A DNA stretch of 64,000 nt from Staphylotrichum longicolle. Its lineage: Eukaryota; Ascomycota; Sordariomycetes; Sordariales; Chaetomiaceae. Every line of letters starts with the position of its first letter. Position 1 is the stretch's first letter. Shown in pieces: positions 22,260 through 34,106 of this stretch. Below the pieces are notes generated by a model. The model ran no database searches. It saw nothing but the letters and a program-made list of their open reading frames with translations, and was not told the DNA's origin. Where the stretch lies: assembly GCA_019096155.1 (NCBI GenBank), contig JAHCVI010000004.1, positions 1,674,001-1,738,000 of the forward strand. The letters are read 5' to 3'. Both the position numbers and the translations under genes were made by a program.

Positions 22260-24088
22260 CAATTCCCGGCAGCGATTGCCTGCTTGTTTTTTTCTACTTT
22301 TGCCTAGTGATGCTTCAATGGCATTGTCTCTAGCATGCTTGCCTCCTTTTTTTTTTCCTTTGGATCATGCACCTAGTTCTTCATTCTGACCCCTTCCTAT
22401 ATTACTTCCTCACTGATTCGGGAGCAAATCATCTCAGCTCTCATGGTGCTCTCGACATCTAGATCTCCGTACTCGGTCCCCTTGGCGACTCCTCCTCTCC
22501 ATGTCTTGGTCGTTAGTTTGTGGAGCTCTGTCAAGGTTCTCCCTTTTTTAGGTACTCTCGGTACCTTACGGAGATGTCCACAGATCTCAGGGCGCTGGCT
22601 TGTGACAGCCGATTGCGTCTGGCGCAGTTTGTTCAGACTTTCAAATGTAGCATCTTTTGTTCCGGCAATCCTCCATGTGACGTTCTTCTGATTCAGATCT
22701 CAGTTACACATCTAACTCCTGTTAATGCACAGAAGCAGGTTTGCACACAAAATCTTGTGCATTCCCATGACTCGGCCCCTTGATCACTGGACTGCCATCC
22801 CTGATAAGGGACCCGCCGGGAGAACTAATACCGATATCAACACCCTTGTGCCCTTGGATCAACCCAGACAGGACTTGGGTTCTGGCCGCCCTGATTGTGG
22901 ATTGAGGTTCTTGTCCGGAAGCGCGCGCATGGCTCATGCTGCTCGTGTTTTCTTTGCGCGAAATGACTGAGGAGTGGGCGCAGGCTGTGCAAGGGGGATC
23001 GGCAGGGTCTAGACAGGAGGCGGCCCTTAGGTGCTTTACAGTGCAGTAGCATCCCGAGGCATGGGATTCCGTGCGTGCCGCTGGGCTTCGGTTGCATATG
23101 ACCCCAGATCATCCAGACGATCACAAGGAGAACTCCGTCGAATAACGACATCTCTGCGGAGTCAACACTGTCTTGTTAAAAGAGAAAGACGTCAGTCGTG
23201 ATTCTGACAGGAACTGACACTTTATGACGTGGACGGGATTTACGCTGTGGGTGCAGGAGCGACGATCAGAAATGCCATGTTCACAAGGTTTCTGAAGTTC
23301 GAGGCCCTTTGCAGCGGAGTCGCTGGCGGGGTTATTGGCGGGCTGGCGGGGTTCCTGCGGGGTTCCAGGGAGGTGGGAGTTTGGTGGCTTTCGCTTCCCG
23401 TGATCACAAGAACTCCCCATTGCTTTTGGGCACCCCCCCGCAAGATGTTCCACCAATGGCCAATGCACAAGGCCGAGGCCCAAGCTTCCCGGACCGGAGA
23501 ATGCAAGCGCGACGGCCTCTTTCAGCCAGAAAAAAATTAAGCCGGACGGCACGTTGCTTTGAAGCACCCCTAACGATTCGCCCTGCCGGCACTTAAAAGC
23601 CCGACGCAGCCCCCTCCAATGTGCGCACAAGCTCTTGGGCGGGCACTCGTCCGCCGAGCTGCCACAACAACCGCCTCACCTGCAACTGGAGCCCCGGGCC
23701 TGTGGAACGCAGCAGCAACGCCACTCCCAGCATCAGCGGTGGACGCACAGCGGACTGAGCGGAGCAGCACGCCGACCGGGAGCAGCTGCTGCAACGCATC
23801 GACGGCCGTCTTCTCCCGGCTGACACATCACAAGCGCTGTACGAATAGCTAAGGCCCGGCCTTGGATGACGTACCCCTCTCTTCTCCGTCCTCCCCGATT
23901 CTGACCCCTCCAAAGCCCCACGCCGGCGGCCTTTATCAGTGCTATCACGTCCGCGGCCGCAACCAGCCATTGTCCCGTCTCAGAACCAGAACCACTACCA
24001 GAACCAAGCACTACATCGCCCTTTCCAGTCCAGCAGCCTCTCCTCATCAACCCCCACGAGAACCCAGCAACCACAGCCTCAACCACAC
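22260..24088. other. intergenic, 1.8 kb, glycerol kinase promoter
   Basis: T-rich just after the tRNA (Pol III terminator-like T runs at 22288-22294 and 22349-22358). Imperfect short G-rich repeats occur around 23320-23370. The last 400 bases are C-rich leader sequence. No gene is recognised. Confidence 0.5.
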
Positions 24089-26004
24089 ATGATGGTACAC
24101 GTCGCCGAACTCAACCCAGCGCGCTTCGAGGACACGCTCATAAACGGCGGCCCCAGCCTCAGCCTGGACGGCCTCTTTATGAAGCCCACCACAGCGACGC
24201 CGAGGAGGCTTCCTGACGGCACCGACACCTTCCACCCCGAGCACGAGGACCACCTGCCACAGGGGATCCTCGAGACGGAGGACGAAAAGAAGCACCACTG
24301 GTTCGTCGGCAGCATCGACCAGGGCACCACATCGTCGCGCTTCCTCATCTTCAATGGCGAGGGCGATCCCGTTGCGAGCCACCAAATAGAGTTTGAGAAC
24401 CTGTACCCCCAATCAGGGTATGTCCCATGCCATTCCCGCTTATGCCCAGTCCCCGCTCCCGCTCCCGCCCCGCACCACCCCCACCCTGGCTGCGGAGCTA
24501 CTGCATCATAGCCCTGAACTCACGCCTGTCAATGCAGATGGCACGAACATGACCCACTAGAACTGCTCAGCTCGGTCGAGGAGTGCATCGAGGAAGCCGT
24601 TCGCAAGTTTGTGGAGCTTGGCTACGACAAATCCGACATCCGTTCCATCGGCATCACCAACCAGCGCGAGACAACAGTCGTCTGGGACAGCAACACCGGC
24701 GAGCCGCTCTGCAATGCCGTCGTATGGCCCGATACCCGGACAAAGGGGCTCGTGCGCGAGCTCAAGACGCGCGAGGGCGCCGACGGCCTGATGGAAGTTT
24801 GCGGCTTGCCTCTGTCGACATATCCCAGCAGCGTCAAGCTCCTCTGGCTCCTCCAGAACAACGAGGCCGTCAAGCAGGCCTACGAGGAGGGCCGTCTTGC
24901 CTTTGGCACCGTCGACTCATGGCTCATCTACAAGCTCAACGGCGGTGCACAGGCTCCCAACCCGGTCCACGTGACAGACAGCACCAATGCCAGCAGGACC
25001 ATGTTCATGAACCTGCGCACCATGCAGTACGATGACAAGCTCCTGGGCTTCTTCGGCATCGACAAGTCCAAGGTCAAGCTCCCCAAGATCGTCCCGTCAT
25101 CAGACCCAGAGTGCTTTGGCAAGGTCGTCAAAGGCCCGCTGATCAACGTGCCCATCGCGGGGTGCCTGGGCGACCAGTCCAGCGCTCTGGTCGGCCAGTG
25201 CGGCTTCAACGCGGGACAGGCCAAGAACACATACGGCACCGGCTGCTTTCTCCTGTACAACGTCGGCAACGAGCCCGTCATCTCCAAGTATGGCCTTCTC
25301 GCTACGGTGGCCTACGACTTTGGTGGTGGCAGGAAACCGGTGTATGCTCTCGAGGGCAGTATCGCAGTCGCCGGTTCTGGTGTCAAGTATCTCATGAACA
25401 ACCTTGGCTTCGTCAACGAGTCAAGTGAGATCACCGCACTGGCAGAATCAGTCCCCGACAACGGCGGCGTTGTCTTTGTCACCGCCTTCAGCGGGCTCTT
25501 TGCCCCTTACTGGATCGACGATGCCAAGGGCACACTCTGTAAGTTTCCTCTTTCCCGCTTATACGCGAACAACTCTTCTAACCATTCCCAGTCGGCATCA
25601 CCCAGTTCACGACCAAAGCCCACATCGCCCGGGCCACTCTCGAAGCGACTTGCTTCCAGACCCGCGCCATTCTCGAAGCCATGGAGAAGGACTCGAATCA
25701 CAAGCTCGAGTCGCTCGCGGTCGATGGTGGCCTCTCCAACTCGGACTTGTGCATGCAGACCCAAGCCGACATCAGCGGCATTCAGGTCGACCGTCCCCGC
25801 ATGCGCGAGACTACTGCCCTAGGCGCAGCCATCGCCGCGGGCCTTGCCACCGGTGTGTGGAGGCAGCTGGAGGACCTCAAGGAGGTCAACCAGAACGGTC
25901 GCAAGATCTTCAAGCCGCAAATTGAGAGGGCAAAGGCCGACAAGATGTTCAAAAAATGGGAACAGGCGGTCGAGATGAGCAGGGGGTGGGTCAACGACCA
26001 CTGA
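24089..26004 (+). CDS. GUT1: glycerol kinase
   Basis: Phosphorylates glycerol to glycerol-3-phosphate in the cytosol, the entry step of glycerol catabolism and lipid backbone supply. Exons 24089-24417, 24538-25538 and 25592-26004 join in frame (introns 120 and 53 nt) to 580 aa. FGGY-family motifs appear in order: GSIDQGTTSSRFLIF, SGWHEHDP across the first splice, NQRETTVVWD, DSTNASRTMFMN, GCLGDQSSALVGQCG, KNTYGTGCFLLYN, GLFAPYWIDDAKGT and VDGGLSNSDLCMQTQADI. Before GSIDQGT there is a 70-residue extension that bacterial enzymes lack; similar extensions exist in other filamentous fungi. Two ATG codons are adjacent (24089 and 24092); either could start the protein. Confidence 0.95.
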
Positions 26005-26471
26005 GCGCAGCCTTGTATGGCAAGTGTTTGTTTATGATCATGAAGGGATTTAGCGGGCTGGGCATAGGTTGTTTTGGTTTGCATTTTGTTTGGGGTTTGG
26101 TTGTCTGTTCCTGGTGCATGGTGTCTGGCTGGCTTTCTGTCTGATGCCTGAAGAACAATCTGGATTTACGGCTGACGTTTAGCGGGAAGGATTGGGACTT
26201 GTACAGTATCTAGTAGTCATAATAGCATAATAGGCTTGGCCTTGATATTTGGTATTTGGTGTCTTTGGTGAACGAGTGACTGTAATATTAAGACTTTAAC
26301 TTGTGCCTACTACCCTAATAAAGCACCTGGTTATGGGGGAGTCGTTTTGACAAGAAGTGCAGTTTGTACCTTCGTAAGAGGAGCCTCTTCGTCAGCTGAA
26401 GTGCTTCGGAAACTCGACGCGTTGTTGCCCGTTCTTTTCCTTTATCAGGCGCGATTTTCCTGTTGTCTTTC
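26005..26471. other. intergenic
   Basis: 3' flank of the glycerol kinase gene and upstream flank of the 5S rRNA gene. AT-rich from 26180 to 26340. Nothing else seen. Confidence 0.5.
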
Positions 26472-26590
26472 ACATACGACCATATCCGCGCGAAAATACG
26501 GGATCCCGTCCGCTCTCCCCTAGTCAAACGCGTGAGAGCCAGATCAGTAGTTGGGTCGGTGACGACCAGCGAATCCCTGGTGTTGTATGT
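26472..26590 (+). rRNA. rrn5: 5S rRNA, copy A (divergent isotype)
   Basis: 119 bases with the fungal 5S ends: ACATACGACCATA pairs with TGTTGTATGT (helix I), and the conserved internal parts are present (GATCCCGTCCGCTC; AGTAGTTGGGT; CAGCGAATCCCTG). A T4 run follows directly (26591-26594), a Pol III terminator. Helices II and III differ from the textbook filamentous-fungal sequence, but pairing is kept by matching changes on both strands, for example CGCGCG with CGCGTG. A second copy (41132-41250, opposite strand) is 116/119 identical, so this is a maintained gene type and not decay. Dispersed single 5S genes are typical of filamentous ascomycetes. Confidence 0.9.
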
Positions 26591-26594
26591 TTTT

Positions 26595-29296
26595 GTCATT
26601 TTTGGTGTTTGAGTGGAGCTGCCTGTGGAGTGGCAGCCGTATTAGAAGCTATACTGTGTATTGTGTGGACGAGTTTGTGTCGAGAGTGACAGTGACGAGT
26701 CAGTCAAACACATATACAGAGTCGTCGTCAGACACTCATCACTTTGCACCCGAATCCTCTAGCCCAGCTCAACTGTTTTTTGCTAGGAGCTTGAGATGTG
26801 TCCCAAGTGTCATATGGTGAACTTCTCGTATCCAGGGGCACACGTAACCTTTCGACAGCAGCCACGCTAGGGCCATCATCGGCCACCTTGGCCACGATAG
26901 AGCTGCTATGCTCGATCGATGGTCGCCGATACCGCATCGCCACTCGATGATGCTCCGTCTCCAGTGTATGAATCAGGGGTGAACCGCCCCTAGCAAGCAG
27001 TGATCGGGAGCTCCCGTGCGATGTGCGGGATGACATCAAGCGAGCCAGGATAACGGGCTCCTTCAAGCTTTCCCATGTATCCTCCTTTCCAGGGTTATCT
27101 TGGCTAACTCGGAGAGTCACTCTTCGCCCCGGATCAGCACCCGGCGGAGGTTATAGTCCTGCGGATAGTCTTAAAACAACAGCTGCCATGCGGCTCCGGT
27201 TTTATGACGCCCTGGTCCTCCTAGATCGAGATTGACTCGAGAGGGACCGATCGATGTCTTGCCTTTGCACAGCACAAGGTGCCGTTCAGGGGTAAAAGCA
27301 ACAACCACCGGAGCTCCTCGTCCTATATTCAGGACCTGAATACGACAGCTATTTTCACAATGCCACCGCTGAGAATGACGCTATCTCTCCCGAACCTTAT
27401 TCAGGGACGTGTTCGCCCCTTGAACCGTTGTGGTACCGACCGGGAGGGAAGTCCCGTATCCCGTGGCGCACCTCTGGGTCTTGTCAGCCTACTCGGTGCA
27501 TGAAATCTAGTCAAGTAGATACAACTCCTTCTTGCTATTCTTCGTGAGAAATTGAACTCATAAGAGAGAATATCAGAGAATGATCGACTGTCAACTTCGT
27601 TCCCACAACCGCACAACCCCAACCACCGCCGAGATAACTGTTGCCTTCCCGATCACCAAACTGCCCCAGAACACCCCAAATCCGTCCCGGAAATCTCGAC
27701 GTTCCCCATCTTCAAGCCAAGCCGATTCCTTCACTATAGACCTCCAAACACCATGCCCCTTGGTCACGATGCCCAAGATGACCACCCCCCTAAAACGCCG
27801 CCACATGACGTTCCCCGTCCCATATCTTTCCCACACAGGATCCAGTTTTATCGGGCTACTCCACGACCACAAACACGACCAAGGCAAGCCCCCGTCCGCC
27901 GATCACCAACAAACACCAGCAAGAAAAAAGCTTTCCTATCAGTTCCACCCTACCCGACCCGACCCGGCCCGAGAGGAAAGGATACGACACGAACACAACA
28001 AAAAGAGTCACACGAGCCACAAAATGACATACACAACTAGGCCCAAACCACAACAAGATCGAGAACGTCACTCACTCGTCCGACCTACCTTGTCCGTTTC
28101 CCCCGAAGTGAAGTGCGTGGCTCATATGTGTGATATGAATAGACCTAACTGACTCAAGCGAGCATGTTCATTTCTGAATCAAGCAAGTCAACAACAAAAA
28201 CCCACCACCACGCCCAGTTTCCACTCAGTGGGGTTTTGCTGTGTTTCAGCCATCCAGCCAGCCGGCCAGCCTTCCTCCAGCTTTCTCCTCCACGACAAGA
28301 CAGAACAAACAGCAGGCCATCTTGCACTCTCCACGACGAAGAAAACAAACACAGCTCTCGACGTTGCCCTCCGGTGTGGTATCATGATCAAAAGACAGAC
28401 GACAACGACATTGACAGCAACGTTCAACTCAGCCAGTGACGTGTATTGCACTATAAAATGATATTTTTCATCCCTTCCCCCCGCCTCCTCCTCCTCCCTC
28501 CCTTCGCCTTCGCAACCATCAGAATGCATTGCATTGCATGCAAAGAGAAAGAGACACTGGAAGGCCAAAAAGCGAGAACGCAATGACCCCCCTTGCCCCC
28601 CAAAAACACACACACGCCAGACAACGACGGCATGAACAACATCAACAACAAGAGAGATCATATTTTCCCAACCCCCGTCGTCTCCTTCTTCCATTTCATG
28701 CAGTGCAGACAAAGGTGGATATCCATCAAGGCAGCACCTCCGCGCCCCTTTCCCCTCCAAGTCAACCTCCCAAAAATCTCATAGCCACCCACCCCGTCCC
28801 TGCGCGCGCCTGAGAACAAGTATGGATCCCCCGCTCCAAGCCTGCGATCCTTTTGCCTTTTTTTTATTCCTCCTCTCTTTTCCCCATCCCTCTTTTCATC
28901 TTTTCCATCTCGTAAGTGAAAGAAGATTGGACGACGCCACCCCCTGCAGACTGAGAGACATGCTTGTTGTTTAGATTCAGACACCGGGTCTTGGGTTTGG
29001 GAAAGTGCGTGGTTGGTTGGTTGGCGGTATGCGGAGGTGTTGTGGCAAAAAAAGTGAGAAAGAGGAAACAAAAAAGAATTCCGCTGGAAGAGGGGAGAGT
29101 GGTGGTGTGATGATCGCCCGCGGTCCGTGTCTCGGTTCGCGGTATTAGAAAAACGAGGCCTGTTTTGGTTTCGTGGAAAAGGGGTCTTTTTAAAAAGGCG
29201 TAGTGTATCTCAAATTAAAGAAGAAAAACCAGGCGAGATAGAAGTTTGCTGGCGTCGCCAGATATCGCGGGACACTCCCATTTCTGAGACCCGCGT
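26595..29296. other. intergenic, 2.7 kb, no gene recognised
   Basis: Lies between the 5S gene and the 3' end of MPG1. The part 27.6-28.9 kb is strongly C/A-biased on the + strand, with many short open frames of low-complexity composition on both strands. Nothing resembles a domain. Long Pol II UTRs or a non-coding RNA are possible but unsupported. Confidence 0.5.
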
Positions 29297-30605
29297 TTAC
29301 ATGATGATCGCGGGCACATCGACGTTGGCCTTGATGGTCTTGTGCGGCAGGATGCTGCCGCCGTTGACGTAGATTTCGTCGCCGATAGTGACGTCGTCGC
29401 CCAGGACCGTCACGTTCTCGAGACGCGCCCACTTGCCGACGATGCTGTTCCAGCCCACGATGGTGCTCTTGACCCACGCGTGGTCCTTGACCTTGGACCC
29501 GGCCATCAGCACGCAGCGCTGCAGCCGCACGCCGTCGCCCACCACGACGTCCGGGCCGATGGTCACGTTGGGCCCTATCCTGCAGTTCTTGCCAATCTTG
29601 GCAGAGGGGTCGATCAAAACGTTGCCGCCGTGCACGAACGGCTCGGAGGCGGGCGTCAGCAGCTTGGAGCCCTTCTTCGTGAGCGACGAGAGGTAGAGGC
29701 AGGTGCCCGTCAAAAAGTCCTTGGGCTGCCCGACGTCCATCCAGAACCCTTCGAGGTCAAACGAGTGTAGTTGGCCGTCCCTGACCATGGCGGGGAACGT
29801 CTCCTGCTCGATAGATGTGGGTCGCAGCTCGATGCGGTCGAGCACCGAGGTGTTGAGGATATAGATGCCGGCATTGATGCGGTTGCCAACAAACTGCACG
29901 GGCTTCTCGACGAAGCGGTCGATGCGCGACGCATGGTTTGGCTTGTGGACAATAACGCCATACTTGGACGGCTCCTCGACCTTGGTGACGACGATGGTGC
30001 CCTCGTCGCCGTGCGACTTGTGGAACGCGGCGAGCTCCTTGAAAGGGTATTCGCAGGTGACGTCCGAGTTAAGCACGAAAAATGGTGAATCGTCCTTCTT
30101 CAGGACCTTTTCAGCAAGCTTCAGGGGGCCGGCTGTCCCCAGGGGCTCGCTCTCAATCGAGATGGTGATGTTGATGCCGAATTGCTTCTCGTACTATTCG
30201 GGCGGAGTCTCGTCTCAGTGCCCTCTTCTCCTTTTATACGAAATCTGTACGGGGGGTAGGGAGGCCACCAACCTCGACCAGGTACTTCTCCATAATCTCA
30301 GGGCGGTAGTTGACGGCCAAGACGATGTCGGTGACACCAGCGGCAGCCAGGGCCTCGATCTGGTGCAGGATCATGCGCTTGTTGCCGAACTCGACCAGGG
30401 GTTTCGGCAGGGTCAGGGTCTGCGAGGGAGCGGGCGTTAGCCATGCCGCCGACGGCGCATGCAGTTTTCATTCGAGGAGGAACAAACGTACGAGAGGGCG
30501 CAGGCGCGTGCCAAAGCCGCCGACAAGAATTAACGCTGCACCCGCGCAACAATCATCAGCATCTGTCTCCCTCTATACGCGCGGTGGGCTCTGCTTACCC
30601 TTCAT
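29297..30605 (-). CDS. MPG1: mannose-1-phosphate guanylyltransferase (GDP-mannose pyrophosphorylase)
   Basis: Makes GDP-mannose from mannose-1-phosphate and GTP in the cytosol, feeding N- and O-glycosylation, GPI anchors and cell-wall mannan. Exon 1 is only 7 nt (30605-30599); further exons are 30535-30492, 30419-30273 and 30193-29297. Introns are 63, 72 and 79 nt. The join yields 364 aa, the usual fungal length. The nucleotidyltransferase signature [20 protein letters not shown] is split between exons 2 and 3. [33 protein letters not shown] and [13 protein letters not shown] follow, then a left-handed beta-helix of hexapeptide repeats ([17 protein letters not shown]) and the conserved C-terminal [11 protein letters not shown]. 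Exon 1 (ATG AAG G) is easily missed by gene finders. Confidence 0.95.
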
Positions 30606-33323
30606 GTTTGCTGGTGGTGAACGAGCGAATGGGACAACGGTGGAATCAACGAGTGTAAGAAGGCAAGAAAAGCCCGGAAGCTGGAGAGCGGGCTCTGGCG
30701 CGGGGGGAATAAATAGCAAGTGCAGCAGCTGATCAGCCGCGACTTGGTTCTTTCAGCGTGGTGACGGTTGTGTTTCGAGACGTGGCAGTCGCAACCTGCA
30801 AGCTGCAACAAAGGACAAGAAACAATGGAGAGAGGACACTTTCGGAGGCGGATACGCGATCACGAGACGTGGACGTCGAAGGAGGAGGTGGCAAGAAGCA
30901 CAAGGGAGAGCTGGGCGCCAGGCGGAGATGGGGAAAAGCAGGAGAAGGACACCTTTTCCTGGCCTGTCGCGGGAGCTAGCGATGGCTTTGGGCTTCACAG
31001 GGCTGGCTTGGGTCTTGCTTGGTTCTGCTTGGGTCTTGGGTCAGGAGGGGAAAGAGGGGAGCCATTCCCCGGACCACATGCACAACGCGCAGCCCAATCA
31101 GCGGCCACCATTTCCCCATGGCGAGATTGGATCGCACCGCAGCGACCCAGAACCAGCTCCTGCAGTGGAGACGCTCACTTTAATTCTGGGCGAATGCGCC
31201 AAATCAGAAATTCAGGGGGTCCAATTCAGGGGCTGCCCAATTGCTGGCTCAAAACTGGCATTTCTGTCCGGGGAGCACATCACCATTCACAGCCTCGAAA
31301 TCTCAAAATAGAAGGCAGAGAAGGGAAGACGAGCACGAGGGTCAGAGGTCTCGCGACGGTCACCTGCTGCTCCATTTTCCCCACGGTCTATCCACCGTGT
31401 AGTGTCTACCCAGCCCAGCGGGTGGGGGTCCAACTGGTTCAACTGGTTGGTGGTGTCAACCGTATTACGGGATGGGGATCCGATCCCCAACTTGGAACTC
31501 TCCCAACACGAGAAAGAAGCACTCGACGTCTGACTCGGACAGACCACACCAAAGGGGCTGTGTGAATCGCGAGACAGATGCAGAATCGACAAACCGCATT
31601 GCAGAATCTCCATAGGATTCCCCAAAAGACCCCCTGTGACCTGGGTGACGATCCCGAAACCCCTCAAGAACCCCAATGACGTGGACGTTGTCGCACGAAA
31701 CAGACTCGGCCTGTCCAGGCCATCATCCTCGTACAACAGCAGGGGAGCTCAGGTCTTACTTCTTGAAACATGAAACAGGAAAAACCATTGTCCCGGGTCC
31801 GCAGAGCGCTGAGGTGCCGAGTCGACTCCGGGTGCCGTAGTTCAACCCTCACCAGAGGTTGACGTGACACAACATCCGGCATCTTCCGCCCCGGGTCCCT
31901 TGCTGGCCGCTCACCCTTTGCAGAGCAACGACACGCGCGATGCCACGAGGCACTCCGCGCGTGTCACGTACAAACGTGTAGGGGGTACATCTAGGCAACT
32001 TCACACTCGTAGTAGAGCCCCAGTCTCGGAATAGGTTATGCCAGCTCTCTCAAAACATAACAGAGGACTCCATAGTAGTCAATTCATAGGCAGTTTCATC
32101 TCAAGTCGTCATCAGAATCTCCCCGACACCGACATCTTCTTCTTCTTTTTCAAGCCCGTCACCCCCATCCCACCCGCAAAGATCTTCGTCTTTCCACCAT
32201 CATAAGCTCGTTCATCGTGGTCGTCATTCATCAGTCATAAGAATGCCAGGAAGAAAAAATGGAAGAACCCCCTCCGCACGAAAGGGGGCTAGGCAGATCA
32301 AGAAAAGAAAACCTGCTGGCCTTCCCATTTCGGCACTCTGTCCAACGCTTCTCCTCCCTACAACGAGTCCGGTGAGAAGAACTGTAAGAAGTGATTCCTC
32401 CTCCCATGAGTAGATCCCCAGTTCGAGACAGGAAATTTCTGGAAAAATCCTTTCACTTGTACCATCTGAAATGCGGCATCAAAAGCGCCAAACAGAATGC
32501 GAAAAGGGAAAAAAAAAAGATGTTTTGTAAACGGCCATCTGGGTATCTTGCGGAGGCCAGGAAGACAAACACCACGAAGGCTTCGCGTTGTCCTTTATTT
32601 AAAGCCGGAAGCCTGCTGGGGAGAGCACAGCCCCATCAAATTGGCCGCCAGCAACGAGCTCTTCGGTTAAGGTGATCGTGCTCCAAACGAGTTGTTTGTT
32701 GGTGCTGTTGTCCTCCAGTCCGGCTGGTTCTGTGATACCCAGCTGAGAAGGGGATGGCAGATGAAAAGAAAGCCCGGGCCATCAAGTCTTTTTATATGTG
32801 GACGAAGGGAAAACTGGGTGAGAAAAAAAAAAAACCAAGGTCAACCATGCCTCTTCAGGCGGTCCGAGGTGATGATGGTCGCAAAATGAAGTGTAGAAAC
32901 CGGTTGCTGAAAATGGTCGTCAAAATGCCGGACTTTGTCTAGGTCGCGTCGTTACTGTCGTTCAATCGTGTCGTGGGAATGCAGAAAATGGAACCCATTG
33001 CCTCTGGAAAGTCGGAAAACAAATCGTCTTGATGCCGCTCTGAGCTCCGTCCATGCTCCTCGGAGGTGGAATGGAGCCGGATGCCACCGCCAACGGGGTA
33101 TAATCCACGGCTGGTATCTCTCTCTGGCCGTGGTGCTGTGAAGCCTTCTCCAAAATTTTATGGCAGAAAAAAACAATCCGGTTCTGGATGCCGGTTCGAG
33201 CAGCTTGCTCTCGGTTGATTGGGCTGAAGTCCTTCCGGGGGCGAGAAGCAGTCCTCGGATTCAGCGAATCCCAATCCTGGAACGGGCCCCCTGTCACACA
33301 AGAAATGCGGCTCTCGGCCAACC
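30606..33323. other. intergenic, 2.7 kb, MPG1 promoter side
   Basis: Holds the MPG1 promoter (just after 30606). Further on I see only A-rich runs (32507-32518, 32824-32834) and no convincing gene. Frames across 30.8-31.6 kb lack domain-like composition. Confidence 0.5.
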
Positions 33324-34106
33324 TCACTCCAGCGAGGTGGTCGAGCTGCTGCTGGAGTGATGGCCAGATCTGCTCCTGTGTCCGTGATTGGAGGAGGACG
33401 CATGGCGGCTGCTCTTGCGGATCTTGCGGCCGGCATCATCGGCAGGCAAGCCTTGGACGATCCCGTTGCGGGCGAGCATGCCCCCATTGACCGAGAAGTT
33501 CCGGCAGACCATGAAGGCACGCATGGCTGCGTTCTCCTGCGCTAGCGTGCCAGATTCGTATGCAAGATCCGTCTGGTACTCGCGCCCATTGACCAGCACC
33601 AGGCACGTGTAGCCATGGGAGTCACGGTAGCACTCGTACGTGGGGTCATGCCATCCACGCCGCCGGCAGAGGCCTGTAAGTCATCCTTGGTCAGCCCTGT
33701 GTCCACAAGCATTGCCCTTTGGGCACCCTCCTCTGCATAGGACTCGAGGAACGAGAGGAGCTAGGGGGGTGATCAAGACTTGGATGACGTGAAACAATCT
33801 GCATGAAAGCCCAACATTGACGCCCTCAGCCCTACCATATGCAACAAGGCGGCAGGGATCAGCAGCGTGACAGGTGGCTTGGACGTGATGTGGTGGCCAG
33901 GGGTTGAGGTCAAGAGTCAGGTCCAGTGTAGAGGTTGGTGGGGGTGGTCAAGCACGTGGGGATGCCCTCCGTCTCCAAAGTCACCCCACCATGACGGGAA
34001 TGATGTATGAACGGGGATGGGCATTGACACCGGGGAAGCGACTTTAACCCTGCTTCGAGTCAATTGACGACTTACTCTCCAGGTATTGCATGTAGAAGCC
34101 ACCCAT
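33324..34106 (-). CDS. candidate dsRNA-binding-domain-like protein, 5' structure unresolved
   Basis: The 3' exon (33673-33324) encodes GWHDPTYECYRDSHGYTCL, VNGREYQTDLAYES, ENAAMRAFMVCRNFSVN and a Ser/His/Arg-rich tail. The beta-beta-beta-alpha order (charged strand, NGREY strand, then an Ala-rich helix) resembles a double-stranded RNA-binding fold; this is inference. A 53-nt intron (33726-33674, with CTGAC branch-like site and TTACAG) links it to a small exon 33760-33727 (LLSFLESYAEEG). A 75-nt intron (33835-33761) links that to an upstream exon ending at 33836 (IPAALLHM). A plausible first exon starts at ATG 34106 (MGGFYMQYLE) with a strong GTAAGT donor at 34075. I could not find an acceptor that joins it in phase, and the frame upstream of 33917 has a TGA. 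The gene may be real with an unseen exon, or broken. Confidence 0.5.

Noticed and set aside
26315..26599. Minus-strand frame similar to a plus-strand frame at 41.1 kb, first taken as a dispersed coding repeat
   Set aside because: Both are antisense readings of 5S rRNA genes, recognised by the ACATACGACC and GAATCCCTG ends.
27580..28152. 190-codon plus-strand frame
   Set aside because: C/A-biased sequence gives Thr/Pro/His-rich chance frames; no splice sites or motifs support a gene.
33660..33740. Apparent frameshift in the dsRBD-like gene
   Set aside because: A 53-nt intron (33674-33726) with branch-like CTGAC and TTACAG acceptor joins the exons in phase, so no frameshift is needed there.
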